Source: Xiphias gladius
Taxonomy: Eukaryota; Chordata; Actinopteri; Istiophoriformes; Xiphiidae
Assembly: GCF_016859285.1 (NCBI RefSeq)
Contig: NC_053416.1
Location: 9,980,501-10,044,500, forward strand
Direction of reading: 5' to 3'
Length of the DNA stretch: 64,000 nucleotides
Notes under the pieces: generated by a model
The model's database searches: none
The model's input: only the letters and a program-made list of their open reading frames with translations
What the model was told of the DNA's origin: nothing
Made by a program: the position numbers and the translations under genes
Shown: one piece after another, positions 1-11,700 of the stretch
How positions within the stretch are numbered: the first letter of the stretch is position 1
How the letters are laid out: each line of letters starts with the position of its first letter

Positions 1-694
1 TTAAACAGCAGGTAGAAGTACTCTGTGCAGTGACTATTTATGTGGATACTGGGGCAGAAATATTTTAGAAATCCTTTTTTAGTCTTTTATTGGACTGGTA
101 TGGAGTAGCAAGGAACTGAATGTGAGAGAAAAATTGCTTTCTTAAACTGCTAATGCTAAATCCTACCCCAGGTTTAAAACTAATTATTTGTTTGCCTTCA
201 AGCAATTATGCTTTGGCTCTTAAATTGATTTAGCAGGGTAGAGGAAAATAGGGAAAGTTATATTCTTTATAATTAAACTATTGCTACAAAAAATATAGTG
301 TACAGAGACATGGCTGACAGATGGAAATTTTGTTCATCTGTGCTCAAATAGCGGGGTTAAACAGTAACTGATCTCAAAAGCCCATGTCCAGGTCAGTACA
401 CATTCTAGCCTGGTTTGCTGAAATTGCCTCAAAATAAAGTTGAAGCCACTACTGAATCCAAGCCCAGTTTCAGGAAACCAGTCCATGCTCTAGAGAATGG
501 CTGGGGACTAATAAGTCAAGTTGATGGCAACAGACAGGACGAGACTTAGCAAACACGTTAAAAACACCACACAATGTGGACCAGACCAAACACATATTAC
601 AGTACTTTGACTTTCAATCACAACCTCCCATGATGCTGCTGGCGTAGTATGAAAAAGGAGCAAGCATTCAAACACGTATTGAAAATAGCAATGC

Positions 695-700
695 TTTAAT
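695..700 (-). promoter_or_regulatory. Candidate picalm polyadenylation signal (ATTAAA)
   Basis: The minus strand reads CTTTATTAAAGCATTG, which contains the ATTAAA variant hexamer. It is the first good hexamer seen downstream of the picalm stop. An AATAAA at 86-91 (minus) is a possible distal site. No downstream GU-rich element was checked rigorously. Confidence 0.35.
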
Positions 701-2307
701 AAAGAGCGATTTTACAAGACTGCAATGTCTAGCTAGCTAGGTGATAACTGGCATTGACATCCATGGTGTTTTACAAAGATGCAGTTATGGTAACTGGGTT
801 TGAAGTTTGATGGGTTACTTGCAAGTTGCATTTCTGCATGCGAGGCAGCCTTCAAACAGTTACAGACCCTACATTGTAAAACAGTTGATTATGAATGTCA
901 ATGAACGTTCATGTCAAGAGGTAAGTAAAAAATCTCATGGAGAAATTTCGTTAACATTTTCCAAACACGCCGGTAAGTGAGAGTTCACACAATGGTCATG
1001 CTTTTACCGGGCACACAAGCCAATAAAAAGACGACACTTAATCATGCAAAAAAAGACAGTTTTTTGTCTCTAAAAATAAAAGAACAAAAAAATCCTTTAG
1101 AGTTCTGATATCATCCATCCGTTGTGACCTTGAATACGAAGAAGCTGCGCTTTGATGATGACTTTGGTGCAAAAAAATGTTCCTGTTTCGAAGAGGACAG
1201 ACCCTGTCCTGTCCCCTTCTTTGATGAAGACACTCTTGGTATAGACCAGTTGTGATAGTTTACCCTTGACCCCCACCCCCAAAACCCCACCCCCTTCCTC
1301 CTTGAGATGGACACAAACATCACAAACATCAACCCCACCCACCCCCACCCATCCCTGGATGATGACACCTTCAAAATACAACCATTCAAACACAGATACA
1401 GCAATAAATTGTCCCACGTACAGTAACATCATCCAATGGGGCTTCAATCACTTTACAGAGAGAGCACGTCTAGAAACACACGTACGGCATTACCTATATA
1501 CAGAGGACACAGTAACAGTCAGGTTGGCCCAGGGTGGATCGAGCTGCGTCGTGGGAATGAAGTACACAATTAAAAGAGCATTTAGCTGACGGAGAAAGAC
1601 AAACCACTGGAACGAGGAATAATGGGGGAGAGTGAAACAAGAATTTTCCAAAGGAGATATCCAAATGTCAGCTGGCCTCTTATTTAGAAACCTCAGAGAA
1701 TATCTCTCTGCTTGGTGACGATTTCTAACACAGAAGTCTCTCTCCGCTGGTAGTAGAGTCGCAGCTGCAGGTACAGAGGGGAGACTGTTTTTTTTCCAGG
1801 AAGCAAGCAGTTACAGTTCAGGGGTGAATCATAACGATGCGCCACCATACAGCTGCAATTTTCTGACGATTCTGTTAGAAATCACCACCCTGTGCAGCTC
1901 CAGCTGTCTGGAGAGGTTCCCCTCAGATTCACTTTGAGATTTCCAGGTCCAACAACTCGGCTTTTTTTGCGTTTTTTTAGCAGATGAGTGATCCTGGAGC
2001 CACCGTAAATTGATGTCGTGTTGTACAGACTGAGACACGGTCACAATAACACTCACTGCTAAGTTAGTACACGCTACCAGCTCGCTAGAGACCTCTCATC
2101 TCTAACCGAGTAACATGACCCTGTTTATCTCTATGGGAAGGCATTTGCACACAAACACACGTACAGTACATGTACATAGAACAGACAATCAATAGAAAAA
2201 GACTTCATCCCCAATCGATTATTGCCCCTTTCAACTGTACATCCCAGCAATGATTTTAGGTTTTTGTGCAGCAGAGCATTGTCCCCTCTTCAAAGGTTTG
2301 TGCTATA

Positions 2308-2339
2308 CATATATATATATAAATATATTTATATATATA

Positions 2340-2370
<31 letters not shown>

Positions 2371-2371
2371 C
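2308..2371. repeat. (TA)n/TAAATA microsatellite in the picalm 3' UTR
   Basis: Uninterrupted alternation of TA with periodic AAATATAT units. It is self-complementary and would fold in the transcript as an AU-rich hairpin. Confidence 0.85.
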
Positions 2372-4099
2372 TATCGTCTGTCTGTCGGTCTAACTTGACC
2401 TTGGATCTGCCAGAAAAGCCACATTAACTTTTAACATCTCATTAAAGCCTCCCCGCCGCTGGCTGTCTGATTTAATCTGTATGTCTTCACTGCAGGCATT
2501 ACTACGGTGGTGATTGACAGACATTACCCTCAGTTGCTTTCTGACAGTCTGGTCCTCGTCTGACTCCTCCGACTGACCTTTAGCTATTCTGTCCACAGAT
2601 GTTAACACAACATTAACAAACCTATCTCTGTGTTAGCAATATCTTGTATTCCTCCAAGTGGAGGTGAGACATCTGCTGCGGTAATTACCCTTATCTGGTT
2701 TTTTCTGGAGTGTAAAGGATTTCTCGAGAGACTCATTTTGGTCAGGACGAATGCTCAGGACAGGGAGGACATCGTACAGTTGGGAGCTAGACCATTTCTG
2801 ATTGGCAAGACTGAGAATCGCCTCCTCACTAATATACAGCCACATCTCTATCTGGCTCTCAGTGCATTTTTCACTACTTTTAGAGCAGTACGGGTATAAC
2901 AGAACAAGTTCAAAAGAAAGAAACAAAACCACATTCTGTACAGAAACCTGATGTGGACACACAAGAGGTACAACACTACAGCAGGAAACATCTTCTAAAC
3001 AGTCTACAAATGGGTGGAAAAGACATTAACAAGGTTGCATGATATTGCACAGCTGTAGAGGAGGAAAAAAAGAACAAAATACAGTGTACAGTGTGTCCAG
3101 CACATCCCCAAGTAGCAAAGTTAGAGGTTTGTTTACATCCAAATGCGATGCCTGGGTGTGGCTCAGTGCTTTCATCAGTTAGTTCCAGTGCAGTAACACA
3201 TTGGTACCTGGCAATACAGTAATGACATCAGGTACCAAAAGAGAAACACAAACAGCACATACTCTACACAGCTACATCCATCCACGCACACACACATACA
3301 CACAAGCATGCCCACAAATTATCGTTCCACACCGGATTCTTGATGAGAAGTTGGCAATTAAGAACAAATGGAGCACATAAAAAGACTCAAACGGTAATGT
3401 CGATGCAGCACACTGAAATGTAGAAAAACGGACAGGCGCACACGCATTCAAATCGATTACTTCTGACATCAGGTAATGGATGACGCAACCGGGAACCTAT
3501 CTGAACAAGATGCTAAAATCACCTACACAGACATACACCCTTGGCAAAGTTCACATTGAGTAAAGTGCCAGCAAACGATCCAATCAGAGAAAGAGATGTG
3601 TGTCCTCCAAGTTTGACTCAGTCGCGGGATGGAGAGCGTAGTGGGTGAGTTTTTATACGGGAAATTATCTGGACGAGGAGGTCAGGAAGTGGCAATAGAG
3701 CTTCTGTACTTCCATAGAGCTGTCAGTCTTTGTAGTGTCATCACAGGTCGTATTCGCCATCTGAACCGGCAAATCAAACAGAGGATGAGTGGGGCTGATG
3801 CGGGGCCTCTGGCACCCCAGCATTATAGATTCAAAGACAGAGAGATCAGTAGCCACATGGAGAGAGGAGAGGAGATTAGAGGGTCAGGCGACACAGAAAC
3901 AGACTTCAACATTTCATCCTTTATCCGTCCTCTGGTCCTCTCTCCTACTTCCTCTCCCCTCCCTTTTCCTCTCTGTCCTCTTCTTTCTTCCTCCTGCACT
4001 GGATTTGGTTCTGGATTTGTTTTCTTTGACTCTCTCTCTCCATCGCTTTCCTCTCGCCTTCTCTCTCTCAGCTTTGCTGCCATGGTTACAACATCATCC

Positions 4100-7000
4100 C
4101 TACATGAAGTGCATCTGCAGAGGACGGGGTGAGAATGGAGAGCAATTAAGTTCAACAAAACACCTCATCAAGTGTTCAGGCATCTATTCACAAGCATATT
4201 ACCTGCCGCAGTGCCAGGAAAACAGCTTCTCAGGGGCGATTGCTCAGTAAGCAATTATATTACTTTGTTCTGTTTTGAATAATTGGCCAAAATACACTTG
4301 ATTGTTTATTCTACTGGATCTTGTAGCCGTACCAACTGGTGATTACTTGCAGTGAAAAAACACTTTTTCACACTTGCTGGTCAATTTTAAAATGATATGA
4401 CATGATTCATCCTGCTTCTTCAAGGGTTCACAGTTTGAGCTCTACTTCATCATTCATTAAGAACAGCCATGGATGAATGAATGCATCGGTTATTTCAGAA
4501 GACTTGCTAACAAGAAGCATAGATGCAGTATTTGTGTGGAAGGAAAATTCCACATTTGGTTGTTCTTGTGCCGTAGTATTTTATATCAATTTAGGATGTC
4601 AAATGCATCCCAGTCATTTTCAGACTAAATAAATTAATTTACCCTTGTTTGGTCTGATGGTTTTTCTCCCTGTGCCTTGTCTATTTCTGTTTTAGTTAAA
4701 AATGTCGTACATTTCCCAGAAAAGTGTTAAACAACCTTGAGATAATTGGCTAACCCTATTGCTACAACTTCCCTTTAAGATACAAATTCCAGAGCCACCC
4801 AATATTCAGTCAAGTTTCAGTTTCAGTTGTTTCTGGCTGATTTCTGGGAGATATCTGAATGTATTTATCAGGTAAGAGCCTCGTGTTTATGTCTGCAAGT
4901 TAAAAACAAAGCTTCGTTTCTTTGATAACATAGCTCATGGCTCATAGTGTGAAATAAATGAAAGTTATACATACAAAAGTCTCTATACATCTATATTTCT
5001 CTAATTAAACTGCATTGCAGCTCTTCTCAAAATCACTGAGTGTGATGCCATATTAACTAAAATTTGCCATTCATGTGTTGGATTGAGAAAAATAAACAAA
5101 AGAAGACCCAAAATTGCACGATGCAACACCAACAACAATCTAAACAATCTTTAAAAAGAAACTTTTTGGGAAATTTCTTGGTGAGAGTTGCTTGAGGAGA
5201 CTGATACTACTCTCATGTCTGTACGCCAAGTATAAAAGCTACAGTCAGCAGGCGGTTAGATTATCTTAGCATATAAACAGCTAGTCGGGCTCAGTCCGAA
5301 GGTAACAAAATCTACCTCCCAGCACCTCTAAAGATCATCAATTAAAATTTTATATCTTATTTATGTATTCCATACATACTTAGAGTATATTCGGTGGTCA
5401 GATATTAGAGGGGTATTGATCTTCTTACCTAACGCTTGACAGGAAAGCAAATAAGCATCACCAAAATGTCAAACTGTTCCTTTAACTATGTGTGTCGTAT
5501 AAACTAATATATGCATATCTGTGTGTGTTTGTGTTACCTGTGTCCCCGGGATGGGTCCAAAGGGATTGGTAGGTCTCAGGACAGGCTGGTTGTACATGAC
5601 AGGCTGTGGGGGCATCATGGGAACGCCCCCCATCTGATGAGTCATCTGAGGGGGGAGCTGGCGAGACAACAGGTGAGTGCAGGTGGAGAGCAGGAAGAAG
5701 GAATAAAAGAGGTGGGGAATAAAACAGGATAATGTGGATTTAGATTAGACCGATGCCAGCAGCGTTGTGAGGAAAGATTTCTGAACGTATGACTGAGATT
5801 AGACTAGAATATGTTCTTTACCATTCCATACACAGGCACTTGGGGTGTCGTCATAGGAAAAGCCACTGGTGCTGGAGCCTGTGCAGAAAAACACAACAGA
5901 AAACTTTCAAGCTTATACAGTCTTTACCTAAAAATCAGTTACAAACATAACCCCCGGATACCTTCAGTCTCATGTCTAACCTGTCAAAGATGCCCCCCAA
6001 ACAAAGACAGATTTTTTTTTTTTTTTTTTACTTTCTTTGCATTTGCATTTGTTTGCATCTAACAAGACACCTAGTCTTGAGCAATAAAAAGAGGTGCAAC
6101 ATTTAATATAGCATAACTGAGGTAGTGGATTGGCGGCCTGTGTTATCCACCAGGGATGAAATAACAATAACAAGGCAGCACAATAAGCAAGAGAGTTCAT
6201 TTTGATTTAAGAAAAAAAACAACAACAAAGGAACAGGATGAAATCAGGGGTAAAAAGAGGAGTGAGGGGGAGGTGAAGTAAAAAAAAAAAAAAAAAAAAA
6301 AAAAGGTACTTACATAGCCAGTATAGATCATCCCATTCTGTGGAGAGTTACAGCAAAGGAAGCGAAGACAAAATAGTTTTTAATGCAGGTCTGCATACAA
6401 CAATAAAAGCCATGCTCGTGGTTATTAATCTCCAAATGGGCAGAGAAGATAAACCAGACCTTTGCCCATTTTCCAAGTTCCAATCACTTCTACTTTCTAT
6501 TCAAGTCGTGCCACCGGCTTTCTGAGCCCTTTGCTCAATCAATGAGGGGTTTGAGTCGAGAGGTCAATCAGTCGAAAATTAAAAGATGAAACCAGATTGA
6601 ATGGAAGAGACGTGTAGATAATTAGGGTGGAGCACAAAAGGGTGGAGGCACATTTGGGAGCTCCTTAAAAAGCCCCGAATGCAGCACGAAGTTACATTGG
6701 GTTGACGTCGATATTTGTTGAATTTCAATCCAGAATGAGATAATGTCATTTTTTGAAACTGGCTTCACTGACAAAATGATGGATTTCACCAAATACAATT
6801 AAGTGCTTCACTGACAAAAACACCACATTTACAGACTTGGCACTCTACAATATAGACTGTTGAATGTTCGGTTGATTTTAGTTTTAAGTTTCTATTTTGT
6901 AACTGCCAGAAAACGCCCTATGCTGCTGATGTGTTCTTATTTTTATTTCATGTGATTTTTGTAGTTAACAGTATAATGTAAGGAAATTCACTACATAAGG

Positions 7001-8102
7001 ATGTGATTTTTTTTTTCTCCTGATTGTGCATTTATGTAAAGAGTATTAGAGTTAAAGGTCAAAACATCCTGCTGGGCGTCCGTAGGGATGCTCACCCGAC
7101 TTTTGGCGCATTTAACTGTGTATTGATAACTAAACAATAAACAGAATATCTTTGGGTTTTGGAGTGTTGGTCTGGCAAAATAAGCAATTTGAAGTTTGAC
7201 GTTTTTCAGTATTTTCTGATATTTTACAGATGAAGTGATTAATCGATTAATTGAAAGAATAACTTTCAGATTAATCAATAATAAAATGAATAATCGCAAG
7301 TTGCAGCCGTACGTGACAAGGCAAGGGCAGGGAACCCCACTTAACCCGTGGCACTTATGACGCTGAATCTCCATCAGCCGATAACCAAACAGAGGAAGGT
7401 AGTAGAGACACTGGGGTAAACTTTAATTTCATCTTTCACAGCTTTTATGAGTTGGCAGAGACACTACATTAGCCATTCCATTTAGATGCCACCGCAACAA
7501 CCTTTTTTTTAAGTTTGCGTTGCTTACACTGCTGCTAGTACGCGTGGACGTTTTCTAGCTGCACAGAGCCGTTGATTCAGGTCGGCATAAGCGGCAGGTG
7601 CTCTTTTGTGTGCTGAACTGAGATGGAGTGAAAGTCACACCCAACAGGCACATAGCAGCACTCCGCTGGTTAGGCTTTGGAGGAGACCCAGTGATAACTC
7701 CGTCAATTGTCCTACTCGTGACTGACGGGAGACTGAGTGAGCTGTCATTCAAGTCTGTATATGCCCATTCTGGTCTGATCAACCAACACGGGTGGAAACA
7801 CCTGTGTGAGAGGATGTACACCTGTGTGAGGGTGTGTAGGGGCTTTACAGTAAGCATGTAACCTTGCATAACTCCAACGCATTAAAAAAACAAACAAAAA
7901 AAAACAAAAAAAACTTGATGACCACGTGAATGTAGCTTTTAATTTACCATCTGAGGGACGGGCATGGGTGCAGGTGCCATGGGATGGGTGGTGTGAGTCC
8001 AGTTGGTGCTGGTGCACATGGTCTTTGACTGCCAGCCACTTCCTCCTGTTGGCTTCTTCTCTACCAGCTGGCTCCACTGGAGCTCCGGTCTGATGCACAT
8101 GG

Positions 8103-8201
<99 letters not shown>

Positions 8202-8718
8202 GAGCATTTACAGGTGCACAGATGATGGGAATGCAAAATGGAAATCATGCCTCATGTGAAATTGAACAGTAATAAAACTGGATAGACTGCAGTCTTTTGC
8301 TCAGGTCTCAGTTTTAGCAGTCAGGAAAACCCGCTCACTTTTTAGCTGGCGTCCCCCCAAACTGCAGGTCTGAGAGAAGGAAAAGAAAAAAACCATAACA
8401 TCAGCAGGAAGGAAGCAACACAGAGAGAGAGAAGAATAACAGGAAAGAAAAATGCAATTTATGACTGAATATTTAGAGAGAAACGCTGTGTACTCACTGC
8501 CAACAAGGTTGGCTAATGAGGAGTCCAAATCATTGGGCAGCATTTTCCCAGAGTGCAACGGGGCTCCTGGGCTGTGAATTTGAGTGGGTGGAGCTGGCTT
8601 CAGCAGGTCACCTGATATCCAAGGGGTTCCCATGGTAACATGAAAGGAGAAAAGAGAGGAAATGAGTCAAGAGCATGAAGCAACCGGGCTTCACTGTCAC
8701 AGCTTATCCAGCTCTAAG

Positions 8719-8767
<49 letters not shown>

Positions 8768-11700
8768 CATTTCTTTGTACGCTCCGTTGTATGTTTGCAT
8801 GATTATATATGTCTGTGTGTGTGTGTGTTTGGTTGCATATGCAGTCCTACCTCCCCAGGCATTGTTATTGTTGGGCACAGTGTGTGTGGTCTGGATGGGG
8901 GTGAAGTTTAGCTGCGGGGTGAACAGCTCACTGGTCAAGTTTGGCACACTGTAGGAAGGAAAATAGAGAGGAGAGCACAGCTGTGTTTCACATTTTATTT
9001 TTATGGAACCAGAAAAGTCCATTTAAAAAAAAAAATCCTTTACAGTGAAAGACAGGCACAAACGTCTCTTGTTGAAAATCTGGGATAAAGGGATGAAATT
9101 AAACAACATACCGAAGGCTAGTGTTCGCAGAAAGAACATTGAACAAGAAAAACTGTAATAAAAACTCTTCACTCGAAGTCTTTCTTTCCCATTTGTAGAA
9201 TTTTTCTCCGTGTTTACACTGTGTGGGACTACAGACTCACTGGTTGTTGACAGGTACGATGGGTGAGTTGGAGAAGAGATCCGCGGCCCCTCCGCTGCTG
9301 TTGGCACTGCCCACTGACTGGGCGCTGGGTGACACATTGGGCGTCTGAATGTCGATCACCTTGTGACCGTCCTCCTGCATGGAAAGCATCAACAGAAAAG
9401 GATTGAGCTTGTCGAATAATGTTAACCTCCTCTTTAGTTATCAGTTATCTCTGATATTAAGTAGAGTACACGTTATAAATATTTCCTTTTACTTTCCTTT
9501 TACCTTGCTTTCAAAAAAATCAACTGTCATTGATGCTTCTTTATTTGAGTGAAAAATACACTGCAGAAGGTGTTTAAATTGTGAGTTCATTTGTATTCTC
9601 TGTGCAGCTCCGCATTCCGTGAGCCAGCAGCCAGAGACAGACATTGTATTTCACTGTACTGCAGAATTAATGCAGTTGTCCATTCAACTTTAACAACAGT
9701 GAGGAGGACGAAAAGGACTTGGGCTACAGTTGTGTACACAGTTCACACATGCTAAAGAAATTTCATTGTGTTTCCTTCACATACAAGCAGTTGATTTGTG
9801 AAAAGGTGCATGCACTGGGAACAATCATATTGTGGTTTCATTCAGTCAGCTACAGCAGTGTTTATATGCAGTATTAGCTGTCTACACCTATCTGCACCAT
9901 ATGTGTATGGACGTTATGACATTTTTAAATGTTTAAAAATGTCTTGCAAATGCCTCGCCTTGTGTTGCTGCAGTCTGTTGTCCTCTGTCTTGTCGTCCAT
10001 ACGGCTGAGAGAGATCCCAGTGCTGGAGAGAGAGGACACTGCACTGGACAAGGTGCTGGATCTTAGGATGAGACACACACACACACACACACACGCACAC
10101 ATACACATATACAGTTACTTACTTTGTTTTATTTGTCGTGGCTCTTTTTACCGGGTTGCACTTCATAGTGCTTTGTAACCTTGACTTCATTTTTACAAGA
10201 CTAGGCCCCACTTTGTGAGGCTGTAATGCTCATTGTTAAAAAAAAAAATCCAAACTCGTTGATGATTCAAATGAATGGACAATTTTTGACAATGTTCGCT
10301 GTACTAGATGAAAAGTCAGTAGATCCCTAAGGTTCAAAAAAAAATTTCATGGAAATCCATCTGGTAGTTATTAAGAGATTTCGGTCTGGATCAGTTACTT
10401 TTTAGCCTCACTAGCAGCACGGCTCTAGGGATGGCAGTGCCGGTCTGTCGCTCCACCAACTTTGCTTCAGACTGAAATCTATCAACAAATATTAGATGCC
10501 TTGAAATTTTGAGAAGACATTCATTGTCCCCGGATGAGGAAACCTAATGACTTTGGTGATGCCCTGACTTGACCTCTAGCACCATCACGAGGTTGACATT
10601 TTTGGTTTTAAGTGAAATGTCATGAGTATACTAGCAGTAGTATTGGTATAAGTAGTACTGCAGTAATATTAATATCAAGAGCATAAGGAAAAGCAGCAGT
10701 AATAATAGTAGTATTAAGATATTAGGGGCTTCTTTCTGATCTGATCGTACCTGCTGGCCGTGGAGAGGTCCTTGAGCTTCCTGCCCTCCAGCGAGGCTAG
10801 ATGCTGCTCCAGAGCCTCCAGGAGAGAGCTGGGAGCCTGGGGGGGGGTTAAGGGGTGGGAATGTGAGGGGGTAATATAAGATCCACAGCCAAGCAGACAA
10901 AGTGGGACACACTGCTCTCTCTCACTCCCCTCTCGTCACCTCCTCATTGTATCTCACACCCTTAGATACGCACACACACAGAAAGCAGCAGCAAAATTAA
11001 GACATCACCTTCAGATTCGCTATCAATTCTATGTCAGCTCTTCGTACTTTTTTTTGCATTTGGTTTCATCAAGGTTTGGTTGACCAGCATGCACACATCG
11101 GCCCTGGATCATGCAAGCGAGTCCACAGCGGGACTGACAGGTCAGGACAGATTAGAGCGTCATTGCTGCAGGGCTCCAGAGGAGAAACACAACAAACACA
11201 TCTCGGAACCATCTAACGAGCCCATGCAGACGCCAGCAGTGCACAAACGCTCTCATAACACATATACAAACGTGTACACATAAAGAAAATCACAATCCAA
11301 AAGTTAAGAGTTAACCCATGGATTCCACATAAGGTTAAAGATCAGATTAATACAGCATTCATTTGATTTACGTTGGAGATTAGGCAGCAACTAAACGAAG
11401 GAGCTGAGTACCATAATTTTCTCCCATTGGAAGCCAAGGAAGTTAACTCAGTGAAATGTAAATATCCGGTGAAAAACCAGGTATACACATTGAGCAGCTG
11501 GCCAGCACTCTTTACTGGAAAAACAAAAAGGATGGATGGGTTCATTTTGACAACATGTGATACCACGGTTTTCACCCAGAGCCTCACATTTCAGCGCCAG
11601 AGAACACAATGCAAACACAACAAGCAAAGAAAAGATTTCTCATATACTTATTTTTAAGGGGGAAAGAGAGTAAAATGCGAATTCTGGATATCCTTCTTCA

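Larger units (their letters stand above)
695..4099 (-). other. picalm: Inferred picalm 3' untranslated region
   Basis: Downstream of the TAG at 4102-4100 there is no coding frame with homology. An ATTAAA hexamer on the minus strand at 695-700 would end a 3' UTR of ~3.4 kb, and an AATAAA at 86-91 would extend it to ~4 kb. The region holds a TA-rich microsatellite (2308-2371), a C-rich/G-rich stretch near 1266-1350, and pyrimidine-rich sequence at 3940-4080 (purine-rich in the transcript). The true 3' end cannot be fixed from sequence alone. Confidence 0.5.

Noticed and set aside
3629-4250. Plus-strand frames of 150-167 codons
   Set aside because: They lie antisense to the picalm 3' UTR in a pyrimidine-rich stretch (Ser/Leu/Pro low complexity). 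The terminal picalm exon on the minus strand explains the only conserved bases.
7555-7869. 104-codon minus-strand frame in a picalm intron
   Set aside because: No similarity to the PICALM tail in any phase, and no acceptor/donor pair that keeps frame between exons 15 and 16.
7939-8272. Open frames of repeated Cys-Val or His-Thr
   Set aside because: Artefact of the (AC)47 microsatellite. The only coding sequence here is the picalm exon at 8089-7948 in another frame.
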